A DNA stretch of 16,980 nucleotides from Beijerinckiaceae bacterium (GTDB lineage Bacteria; Pseudomonadota; Alphaproteobacteria; Rhizobiales; Beijerinckiaceae). The DNA lies in assembly GCA_947370975.1 (NCBI GenBank), contig CANBNG010000032.1, positions 1 through 16,980 of the forward strand, written 5' to 3'. The first letter of the stretch is position 1. Every line of letters begins with the position of its first letter. The notes beneath the pieces were generated by a model, which made no database searches, had not been told where the DNA came from, and was given only the letters and a program-made list of their open reading frames with translations. Positions 1-6,104 of the stretch are shown piece by piece. Position numbers and translations under genes: made by a program.

Positions 1-114
1 TCATCGCTGGGCTACAAGCCTCCCGCCCCCGAGGCTGTGCAGTGGCCGGCTGCGCAACCCGGACCAACTACGCCGGCCACCCCAGCCATAGCGCCACGGC
101 CGATCATGAACTAA
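1..114 (+). CDS. Transposase, C-terminal end (partial, cut by window edge)
   Basis: Frame 1 is open from the first base to a TAA at 112-114 and encodes 37 residues beginning SSLGYKPPAPEAVQWP and ending in APRPIMN. The SLGYxPPAPE motif is the hallmark of the C-terminal end of DDE integrase-core transposases of the IS3/IS481 type. In these, the preceding residues are usually RPH, and the short proline- and alanine-rich tail is typical. The enzyme would catalyse strand transfer of its insertion sequence. Catalytic residues lie outside the window, so neither the exact family nor whether the gene is intact can be judged. The downstream neighbour on the other strand shares its last bases with this gene's stop region. 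Confidence 0.7.
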   Translation, partial: SSLGYKPPAPEAVQWPAAQPGPTTPATPAIAPRPIMN

Positions 115-148
115 CATTCAAACCGGATCACCCAATGGGGGCCGACCA
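1..148 (+). mobile_element. Right end of an insertion sequence (partial)
   Basis: The first 114 bases read as the end of a transposase of the type that finishes in the consensus HSSLGYxPPAPE (IS3/IS481-like integrase-core transposases). After its TAA comes a short stretch containing aaccggatcacccaatggg. I infer the element ends near base 148, at ...gccgacca, because such elements usually end in CA. The exact terminus and the target duplication cannot be fixed from one side. The element lies directly against the 3' end of the methyltransferase-like gene and supplies that gene's last codons and stop, so it probably inserted into it. The transposase identification is fairly sure; the end point is an inference. 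Confidence 0.6.
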
Positions 149-797
149 CCCGCACTGTGCCCATATCGCTTGGCATTGGAGGCGGAAAAGCAAACTCCAA
201 CGCCTCATCCGTACTGACTTTGGCTTTCGCCGCCAGCGCCTTATGCACGGCAAAGACAACGCCATACGATTTGGAGACAGCCGAGCCATATAGGGAAGCA
301 TCCACAACACGGCAGAAAACAAAGTAGTCACGCTCTAGTTGCTCAGGCGCAATTTTTTTATAGCGTAAAAAATCAACCGACTTATTGAAACGCTCAAGCC
401 GCTCGTTAGCAACCAACTCTGGCGGCACATATGCCACTGCCACCTTTGGGTTGAGGCTGCGGACAATGTTGAAAAAGTCAGACAAGCTGGCAGGGGTATT
501 TGCTTTCTTGTCGGCTGGGGTGAGGTGAGCTGTGAAGTCCAGCAGGTCCAGCGTTTCCCCGGTGGCTACCCCTACCTTCGCTAACAGCTCTGCCCTACCC
601 TTCTCTTTGCGGTTGTTGAACCAGCGGGCATCGGTGTTGTCGTGGGTGCTATCGGGGAAGTTGGCTTCGAAGATGCCTCGCTCAACGTCTTGTGGCTCGG
701 TGCCGTACAAAATCTGAAACCCTTTGGCACGATATGCGAAAGCGGCAGTGCCTATTCCTGCAGAAAAACTGGCAGCGGTGCGGGTCTTCTTCGCCAT
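111..797 (-). pseudogene. C5-cytosine methyltransferase-like protein, catalytic motifs missing, 3' end truncated by IS
   Basis: The 228-residue product opens with a clear S-adenosylmethionine-binding motif I of C5 DNA methyltransferases (FSAGIGTAAFAYRAKGF, residues 11-27). This is followed by the usual acidic strand and ANFPDS (residues 45-50). Residues 160-184 (DASLYGSAVSKSYGVVFAV) resemble motif VIII. The motif IV position (about 85-98, LDLLDFTAHLTPADKK) has no PCQ cysteine loop, and the motif VI position (about 120-128, AVAYVPPEL) has no ENV glutamate, so methyl transfer is not expected. The target-recognition domain and motifs IX-X are absent; family members usually run 300-450 residues. 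From about residue 217 the codons derive from the neighbouring insertion sequence. AAGG upstream of the ATG supports the start. It may be a non-catalytic DNA-binding remnant or a degraded modification gene. It is divergent from the 347-residue gene. Confidence 0.6.
351..372 (+). repeat. 22-base repeat, copy A (inside methyltransferase-like gene)
   Basis: A 22-base stretch, AATTTTTTT followed by ATAGCGT and six A, is identical to the reverse complement of bases 3971-3992. Here it encodes part of FLRYKKI in the methyltransferase-like protein. The core is nearly palindromic, with T-tract and A-tract arms around a GC-containing centre. Confidence 0.6.
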
Positions 798-870
798 TTT
801 GGTTGCCTTCGTTTGCCGTTCACGGCAGGCTAGCTGCTAGTGATTAGCTGTTCAAGGCGGGGGACAACCA

Positions 871-1914
871 ATGGTGCGGAATTCACCTCGTCCACGAGAG
901 TTGGCGCAAAGGGTAATAAAGTCCGTAAAGGATAGCGTGTCCGCCAGCTTAGACACCTGCTTCGCATTTGCCGAGGCTTGGACGCTATATGGTGAGGGTG
1001 GCTGGACTGACAAAGAGCTCCTCAGCTTTCTTGCGCAACTCCACGCCGCTCGGATCGGGCCGGACCCAGAGCTGCTGGGGAGGGACAAAGAGGACAGGAT
1101 ACTGATCGCCACATCCTCCGCCTCCTTCTATATGATGAAGCGCATTGGAGAGAGTGAGCTCCTCAAAGATAAAGAGATAAAGGCAGCCTGCCTCATCAAT
1201 AGCCGGAGCAGTCTCTATGATCTGATACAGCTCTATGAAGAAGCTTGTGAACGCGGCAGTGGCTCCGCTGCCAAGAAGGAAGAGCGAGCAAGAGAGAAAA
1301 TCTTGACGCTTCTCGCAACGCACGGTGAAGGCCTGACTCGCAAACTGATTGCTGAGGCACGAAAACAACAGGGCAAGCAGAGGCAGTCCCACAAGCCCAA
1401 AGAGCTCCCACCCAAAGCTAAAGCGACTAGTGGCGGTTCTACGCTTGCAGAGCTGCTGGAGATTGGCGACACGTTCCAAGAGCTCCTGCTCACACCATCT
1501 GCTGCGGTGCTAGATGAGATTGAGGAGATGTCGTTCGCTGATTTGGAGGAAAGATTGGGGTTCCAGCCAATTCTCGCTGCCGATGCGGTAGTGAATGTTG
1601 TGGTGCCCGGCGACAGAGTGGGAGCTATCGCGAAACTCCAAGAGGTGCTGCGCATAGCCAGCCCAAAGCTCTATTGTCTCCGCGCTCACAACGATAAAAA
1701 ATACGTCTTGGACCTTTCCCAAGAGACGCTGCTATTCAGCAACCACACGCTGGACGCCGATGCCAAGCCCAAAGACGGTGAGGGCATAGCAGCGTTCCTG
1801 CATCGGGCGATGGGTAGCGATAGCAACGCAACTAGGCTCCATCTATTCGCCGAGCAGGAAAATGAGGGGTGGGTGTCTTGTGTCGGTGATGATGCGAGTT
1901 GGAGCGAAGCTTAG
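871..1914 (+). CDS. Hypothetical protein, 347 residues, divergent from the methyltransferase-like gene
   Basis: I do not recognise a family. The start ATG has a GGGGG ribosome-binding stretch about eight bases upstream. The product is soluble, without signal peptide or membrane segments. An N-terminal helical part (about 1-165) ends in a charged segment (AAKKEERAREKILTLL and a lysine/glutamine-rich run near 165-185). A basic proline-containing linker (about 170-190) leads to a C-terminal mixed domain (about 230-347) with a strand-rich stretch around VVNVVVPGDRVGAIAKL and KKYVLDLSQ. The helical half followed by a basic linker would suit a nucleic-acid-binding or scaffold protein, but that is a guess. 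It starts 73 bases from the divergent methyltransferase-like gene, so they may share a control region and a function. GC content is well below that of the genes right of the tRNA, consistent with element cargo. Confidence 0.6.
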   Translation: MVRNSPRPRELAQRVIKSVKDSVSASLDTCFAFAEAWTLYGEGGWTDKELLSFLAQLHAARIGPDPELLGRDKEDRILIATSSASFYMMKRIGESELLKDKEIKAACLINSRSSLYDLIQLYEEACERGSGSAAKKEERAREKILTLLATHGEGLTRKLIAEARKQQGKQRQSHKPKELPPKAKATSGGSTLAELLEIGDTFQELLLTPSAAVLDEIEEMSFADLEERLGFQPILAADAVVNVVVPGDRVGAIAKLQEVLRIASPKLYCLRAHNDKKYVLDLSQETLLFSNHTLDADAKPKDGEGIAAFLHRAMGSDSNATRLHLFAEQENEGWVSCVGDDASWSEA

Positions 1915-1954
1915 GCAAGGCCGCGCTAAAAAACATTTACTGCGAGGTGAAAAA

Positions 1955-2560
1955 ATGATGCCGGTCTCTATGCGAACAGTTTTGTTGTTATCCTCCACGC
2001 TAGCACTGGCACTACCTGCTAGCGCCCAATCGAACCGGGCCGGGGGCCTCCCTAAATTAGATGTAGATGGGACGTTTCCCAGTCAGAGGAACAAAGAAAC
2101 ACTCAAGGCCCTTTGGCAAAACGAAGGTAAGATTATATATCTCGATGGTATTGACCTTGAGTTCGAAAACTTTCCCCCAATCAGTTCCGTGATTAAAAAT
2201 TGCTACCGGTCTGAAAACCAACCCTCACTTGGAGGCAACCTCGATGGTTCATTTATTGCAGTACCTATTCCATTGAAAACTCATACTACCGATGAAATTA
2301 CCTCTGGCTCCGGCAGCGATTACACAAACTATGATTGTGAATTTTATGTATCATTCACAATGCTCAATAAACGGAAACTCCCTACAAGCAGCGCGGGAAC
2401 TGGAATACTCACCATCCTTGTACGAAAGCCTTTTTTAGTTAGCTATCAGAAGAGCGGATATGTGAGCACTTTTAATCTGCGGGAAGTCCCGATGCCCAGA
2501 GATAGTACCACAAAACAAACGCAAGGTGACGCTTGCAAACGCTTTCCGAACTTATGCTGA
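1955..2560 (+). CDS. Exported protein with C-terminal CKRFPNLC tail
   Basis: I chose the ATG at 1955 (a second ATG follows at 1958) because GAGGTG lies just upstream and because it places a classic Sec signal peptide at the N-terminus: MRTVLLLSSTLALALPASAQ, with cleavage expected after ASA. An upstream in-frame ATG at 1862 overlaps the preceding gene and would bury the signal. The mature protein is about 175 residues, probably periplasmic or secreted, rich in beta-prone stretches (FIAVPIPLK, FYVSFTML, ILTILVRKPFLVSY), with two internal cysteines (in KNCYRS and NYDCEF) and two more in the tail DACKRFPNLC. I know no family for the body. The tail recurs in the otherwise unrelated protein at 3405-3839. 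It follows the 347-residue gene by 40 bases and precedes the metallopeptidase by 56 bases, so the three may be one transcript. Confidence 0.65.
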   Translation: MMPVSMRTVLLLSSTLALALPASAQSNRAGGLPKLDVDGTFPSQRNKETLKALWQNEGKIIYLDGIDLEFENFPPISSVIKNCYRSENQPSLGGNLDGSFIAVPIPLKTHTTDEITSGSGSDYTNYDCEFYVSFTMLNKRKLPTSSAGTGILTILVRKPFLVSYQKSGYVSTFNLREVPMPRDSTTKQTQGDACKRFPNLC

Positions 2561-2616
2561 CGAAGGCACCCTTTGCTTTGATCATCTCAAGTTTCAGCCT
2601 GTAGAGGAAAAACTAT

Positions 2617-3357
2617 ATGCCTACTCGCAGACTCACTCTCCTTGGAGGAGCGATCAGCGTAATGAGTGGATTTTCCTGCCCTTGTCACTCTAAAGAGAAT
2701 TTATCAGGATGCTCCATCTCAATTCAAGCTGCCCGGCGTTATCTTACCGGGGATAGCAGCACCTCTTCCCCCCTTGGTTCTGTTGTCACGAGGTCAGGCA
2801 ATTCAGATTTTGATTTCGCGGCAGCGCAAACACTCTCCAAGTTGACTGATTTATTCGGCGTGTTGCCCGGCTTTTTGTATTTTAAGGAGGACTCAAAGAA
2901 TGCCTTTGCTACAAACGGACGTTTGATGAACGCCACAGACGGCACCATCTTATTTGGGAGAGACTTATTGTTTGACATTCTAGCAGCGGCTGAAGGTCCA
3001 GACGCGATATTCAGCGGCATCTGCGCTCACGAATTCGCCCATATTTTGCAATTCAAAAAAGGGCTTGATTTAAACAAAGGTCAAGCCACTGCAAAGCGCG
3101 GAGAATTACACGCTGATTTTTTAGCAGGGTATTTTGCTGGTGTGCGCAAGTCTGAGAGACCAAGCTTTCCTGCCGCAGTAATTGCTGTAGCGCACGGAAA
3201 TTTTGGCGACTTTGACTTTAATCATCCGCAACACCACGGAACACCAGCAGAGCGGTCTGAAGCCGTTGTACAAGGCTTTCAATTTGCTTCTAGTAGACGC
3301 ACCACGGCTGAAGAAGCCTTCCATATTGGGGTGAATTATGTTATGAACTTAAGATAA
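2617..3357 (+). CDS. Exported zinc metallopeptidase, YpfJ-like
   Basis: The 246-residue product carries the zinc-peptidase motif HEFAH at residues 138-142 (catalytic Glu139) and a likely third zinc ligand, Glu163, in GELHADFLAGYFAG. Near the C-terminus is HHGTPAERSEAVVQGF. The order HExxH, E..AD..AG, then HGT.A.R....GF matches the neutral zinc metallopeptidase family of E. coli YpfJ. The N-terminus (TRRLTLLGGAISVMSGFS) has twin arginines before a hydrophobic stretch, so Tat or Sec export is likely. Cysteines at 21, 23 and 32 are not in a good lipobox. AGAGGAAA lies before the ATG. The family's physiological substrates are largely unknown. Its place between two exported proteins with the same C-terminal tail makes them candidate substrates or partners, which is inference only. 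It lacks the tail itself. Confidence 0.75.
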   Translation: MPTRRLTLLGGAISVMSGFSCPCHSKENLSGCSISIQAARRYLTGDSSTSSPLGSVVTRSGNSDFDFAAAQTLSKLTDLFGVLPGFLYFKEDSKNAFATNGRLMNATDGTILFGRDLLFDILAAAEGPDAIFSGICAHEFAHILQFKKGLDLNKGQATAKRGELHADFLAGYFAGVRKSERPSFPAAVIAVAHGNFGDFDFNHPQHHGTPAERSEAVVQGFQFASSRRTTAEEAFHIGVNYVMNLR

Positions 3358-3372
3358 GCCGAGCGCCCAAAT

Positions 3373-3420
3373 TCTCAATCTCGGACAAAATTGTACTCGG
3401 TTATTTAACAGAGATTGGGA
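3373..3420. repeat. Long-loop inverted repeat between convergent genes
   Basis: TCTCAATCTC at 3373-3382 pairs with GAGATTGGGA at 3411-3420 (nine of ten positions) across a 28-base loop. It lies between the convergent ends of the metallopeptidase gene and the small exported protein gene, with its right arm inside the last codons of the latter. No thymine run follows on either strand, so a standard intrinsic terminator is doubtful. Chance is possible. Confidence 0.3.
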
Positions 3421-3839
3421 AACCGTTGGCAAGCAGCGCTGCTGGACTGTGGCGGTCCTGAACCTGGGGTCATATTAAGAAACTCACCATAGATTCGGCC
3501 GCACACTGTCCCACGGCCTTGAGACTCCATCTCGTTATTTAAAGCTGTCACCGCCGCAGAAGAGCCGGGCCATTTCGAGGGAACTCCAGGACCACAAGCG
3601 TGTTTTGCCACATCATAAAATAAAGCAAGCGGCTTCCGCACCTCTTCGGAGTCAGGAAAATTACAACGGACAGCAGCAAGCCCTAATTTTGAAGCGATAA
3701 ACGAAGCTTGATAGCAAGCATCCGGCGCAGCAATTACTTCTTGCGTAGCTACTAGGCACAAAATTATAGCACTCGCCAACACGGAGTAGCGCGAAGCAGA
3801 CGCCGAGCGCAGAGGCTTTTTTTGACATTCAGAAAGCAT
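3405..3839 (-). CDS. Small exported cysteine-rich protein with C-terminal CQRFPNLC tail
   Basis: The frame is open from an ATG at 3935, but I prefer the ATG at 3839. It yields a 144-residue protein with a basic N-region (QKKPLRSASASR), a hydrophobic core (YSVLASAIILCLVATQ) and a cleavage site near VIAA. The longer form would put 32 extra residues before the signal. Neither start has a strong ribosome-binding site, so this is uncertain. The mature part (about 105 residues) has six cysteines, suggesting disulfides in the periplasm or outside the cell. It ends in SSAACQRFPNLC. The body is unlike the protein at 1955-2560, yet the tails match except K/Q. It is convergent with the metallopeptidase gene. 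I recognise no family. Confidence 0.6.
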   Translation of the reverse strand: MLSECQKKPLRSASASRYSVLASAIILCLVATQEVIAAPDACYQASFIASKLGLAAVRCNFPDSEEVRKPLALFYDVAKHACGPGVPSKWPGSSAAVTALNNEMESQGRGTVCGRIYGEFLNMTPGSGPPQSSSAACQRFPNLC

Positions 3840-3967
3840 TGCGACCGTTTTCTTAATGAAGCCTTTCACCCCATAGGATAACCTAAATGTACCAATTAGC
3901 AAGAAGCAACGAGTTAGAATCGCGCTAGACGACAAATCTCGCTTCGCTGCTAGCGCGAGGGGTATTT

Positions 3968-3992
3968 AATTTTTTTACGCTATAAAAAAATT
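3968..3992. repeat. A/T-tract palindrome containing copy B of the 22-base repeat
   Basis: AATTTTTTTA (3968-3977) and TAAAAAAATT (3983-3992) form a perfect ten-base inverted repeat around CGCTA. Bases 3971-3992 are the inverted second copy of the repeat at 351-372. It sits in the noncoding gap between the integrase stop and the start of the small exported protein gene. It could be a protein-binding site for an element-encoded factor, part of that gene's upstream region, or a weak terminator for the integrase transcript. Which of these holds is not decided by the sequence. Confidence 0.55.
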
Positions 3993-4033
3993 TAGGTTCT
4001 CTACGTGGAGGTTCGTGTCTAATGCTTCACCCC

Positions 4034-5401
4034 TCACTCCTTCCCCCCCTTCTCAGACTTCTTCGCCGCATACCGCTCCTGCTTAGCGTGGACGCTATCT
4101 ACAATCTCCGTGCCCTTATCCAAGGCGCTCAGCACGTGTGAGCCATAGAACCTATCAATCATATCCGTGCTGGTCCTAGCATTCATCGCTAGCGTCTCTA
4201 TGCTGATACCTGCGTGTATGCCTGTGACTATGGCAGTGTGGCGCAGGCTGTAGAGGGTGCGGTTCTTGCCGTTAGCATCTGTCTTCAGCCCAGCAGCTCG
4301 CATCACAGCGTCAAACTGCCTAGTCAGCTCCTTCAGCGCATATTCACGATTGGCGTGTTGGGGCATAAAGATGAAGTCTTCAGGCTTCCCATATCCCTCT
4401 CGCTCACGCTCAGCTGATATGTTGCGATAGTGGTCAGGCGCATATTCAGTGCTAGTCATCACACGTGAATGTCTTTTCGTCTTTGGATGGCGCAGTTCTA
4501 AGAACTCAATGTCTCCACGCCTCACAGAAAAAACGTGCCTGTGCTTGATTACCTTAATGTCTGTGGGGCGCACATAGGTATTGCGCATAAACATGATGAG
4601 GAAATAGACGTCTTTGGTGATGGTGATGTTGCGATATGGCTTCGCATCCGCTTTAACAATGCCATCAACGATATCAGCGTCTTTATATACGGGGACAGTT
4701 TCATCACACAGCTTGTTAGCCATCTGCCACAGCCGTGTGTATTCCCCATTGTTAAAATAGCCACGGGGATCATCATCAACACGCACACGTGGCAGCATTG
4801 GCGCTGTGTGTATGAACTGCTTTTTCACTGCCTCAGTCAGCAGCTTGCTGATGATGGCGAAGTAGCTCTTCTGCGTCGTCTTCGCCAACCCCTTGCGCAC
4901 CAACGCCATCTTAAACTGCTCAAGCGTGTCTGCGTTGATTTCCTTCAGCTCATAATCTCTAAAGAATGTTTTTATGTGTTTCTCATACACATACTTGTCG
5001 TTCTTGTTTTTCTGCGGGTTCAGCTCACCCTGTGACACCATAACAGCCTGCTTCTCCCACAAGCTGCTTGCGACTGTGTGGAGTGTGCGCTTGCTACTCA
5101 GCTTGCGCTTTCCTTGCTCACTGCCATGTATGGTTTGAAGCATCTCAGCATAAATGAGCTTGGCAAGTCGCTGTGCCTCAACGAAGTCCTCAGTCTTAGT
5201 GCTGCGCTTCCTCTGCGCACCCTCTAAAAACACACGGAATTGCCAAAACTTGCTTGCTTGGCATTTATATAGGATCGCGGAGGTGGGTAGCTGTTTAACA
5301 CGCACAATGGTGCTGCTGATTGGAGTGGTGCGAAACTTTTCGCCCAAATCAGCTTTAGCTTGGCTGCTATCTACGTATGTGTCCCACAGCTTTTCCGCCA
5401 A
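4034..5401 (-). CDS. Tyrosine-type site-specific integrase
   Basis: The 455-residue product has the layout of phage and island integrases: an N-terminal arm-binding part (about 1-100), a core-binding helical domain (about 105-205), and a catalytic domain with Arg278 (NTYVRPTD), the KTKRHSR strand near 307-313 for the catalytic lysine, Arg387 in YSLRHT, and the nucleophile Tyr419 in MIDRFYGS. Tyr384 replaces the usual box II histidine, a common variant. The start is TTG, chosen because GGGGAG lies about seven bases upstream and because no better in-frame ATG precedes the conserved region. It would recombine the element's attachment site with the 3' end of the tRNA-Thr gene 138 bases away. The gene reads away from the tRNA, as is usual. 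An inverted repeat lies in its upstream region. Confidence 0.92.
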   Translation of the reverse strand: MAEKLWDTYVDSSQAKADLGEKFRTTPISSTIVRVKQLPTSAILYKCQASKFWQFRVFLEGAQRKRSTKTEDFVEAQRLAKLIYAEMLQTIHGSEQGKRKLSSKRTLHTVASSLWEKQAVMVSQGELNPQKNKNDKYVYEKHIKTFFRDYELKEINADTLEQFKMALVRKGLAKTTQKSYFAIISKLLTEAVKKQFIHTAPMLPRVRVDDDPRGYFNNGEYTRLWQMANKLCDETVPVYKDADIVDGIVKADAKPYRNITITKDVYFLIMFMRNTYVRPTDIKVIKHRHVFSVRRGDIEFLELRHPKTKRHSRVMTSTEYAPDHYRNISAEREREGYGKPEDFIFMPQHANREYALKELTRQFDAVMRAAGLKTDANGKNRTLYSLRHTAIVTGIHAGISIETLAMNARTSTDMIDRFYGSHVLSALDKGTEIVDSVHAKQERYAAKKSEKGGKE

Positions 5402-5461
5402 CAGCCACTCCCCGCAGCTTTGTTGCTGTTTGACAGTATGCGGGCTTTGGGGGGTTAGAGC

Positions 5462-5494
5462 AAGAGTAGCATAGGGCTTGAGTATGCTACTTTT
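5462..5494. repeat. 11-base inverted repeat between integrase and tRNA
   Basis: AAGAGTAGCAT (5462-5472) and ATGCTACTTTT (5484-5494) pair at ten of eleven positions around an eleven-base loop. The repeat lies upstream of the integrase start and 45 bases from the tRNA 3' end. This is where operators of integrase genes and arm-type or excisionase sites commonly occur. On the plus strand the second arm ends in TTTT, so a terminator is an alternative reading. Confidence 0.5.
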
Positions 5495-5538
5495 AGCGAT
5501 GGGCGATTTTACTAAAACGTTGATTTTATTGGCTTAAC

Positions 5539-5613
5539 TGGTGCTGCGAGAGAGGATTGAACTCTCGACCTCTCCATTACCAATGGAGTGCTCTACCACT
5601 GAGCTACCGCAGC
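5539..5613 (-). tRNA. tRNA-Thr (anticodon GGU), CCA encoded
   Basis: Read on the minus strand from 5613, a full cloverleaf can be drawn: acceptor stem GCTGCGG/TCGCAGC (seven pairs with one G-T), D arm GCTCAGTGGTAGAGC, anticodon stem CTCCA/TGGAG around TTGGTAA, five-base variable loop, T arm GAGAG TTCAATC CTCTC, discriminator A, and an encoded CCA at 5541-5539. The anticodon GGT reads threonine codon ACC (and ACU by wobble). Its 3' end faces the integrase, making it the probable attachment site. The gene looks intact, so integration rebuilt its 3' end. Confidence 0.95.
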
Positions 5614-5798
5614 ATTCTGGCGCACGCAGGGCTTGCCTGCCGCGTTGAGGCCGCCTTGTGCCATAGGGCGGGATGTCTGGCAAGCGTGCCGAGCACAAGA
5701 TGTGCAAGCGCCTGTGCGCTCCGCAGCTTGCCTCGGCCCTCGCTTCTCCCTACAAGCGGCGCGCCGGCGATTTGCCGGTGTTGAGCCGCGGCGACAAG

Positions 5799-5972
5799 AT
5801 GTCAGAGCGCGATTCGGACAAAAATCCCGAGGTACCGCCGTCCATTGGCCTCTCCCCGGCCAAGGTCAGGGAAAAAGCGCGCCTTGCGGCGGCGCTCAAG
5901 GCCAATCTGCAGCGCCGCAAGGCGCAGGCGCGTGCGCGCGCCGCAGGCCCCGGCCCCAGGGACGATGCGTAA
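5799..5972 (+). CDS. Small basic conserved protein upstream of murA
   Basis: The likely start is the ATG at 5799, giving 57 residues: an acidic N-terminus (MSERDSDKNPEVPPS), then a basic helix with the run KARLAAALKANLQRRKAQAR and an RARAAG tail. In my recollection, short proteins with a closely similar AALxxNLxRRKxQxRxR helix precede murA in many Hyphomicrobiales, but they have no known function. An upstream in-frame ATG at 5673 would add 42 residues with no recognisable homology, and the ribosome-binding site of neither start is strong. It has no signal or membrane segment. It is the first gene on the host side after the tRNA and is 132 bases upstream of murA. Confidence 0.6.
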   Translation: MSERDSDKNPEVPPSIGLSPAKVREKARLAAALKANLQRRKAQARARAAGPGPRDDA

Positions 5973-6104
5973 GTGCGTGCCAGGCGTGAGAGTATGACGA
6001 GACCTTGAGCGCAACATGGCGCGGCCCTTTTGACGCCATCTTGTGCGGCCAAGGGGTGGAAGACCCCGGGCTCTCTGCCCGCCAGAGCCCTGAAGAGAGG
6101 TGAG

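Noticed and set aside
4535..5035. A 166-residue open frame on the plus strand inside the integrase gene
   Set aside because: Antisense of the integrase, with no supporting start signal or recognisable domain.
1..5500. Second attachment-site copy (duplicate of the tRNA-Thr 3' end)
   Set aside because: I looked for the T-arm sequence and its reverse complement in this stretch and saw no copy. The other end must lie outside the window.
5557..5989. Short open frames overlapping the tRNA gene and its upstream region
   Set aside because: They run through the tRNA or the small murA-upstream gene in other frames and show no conserved features.
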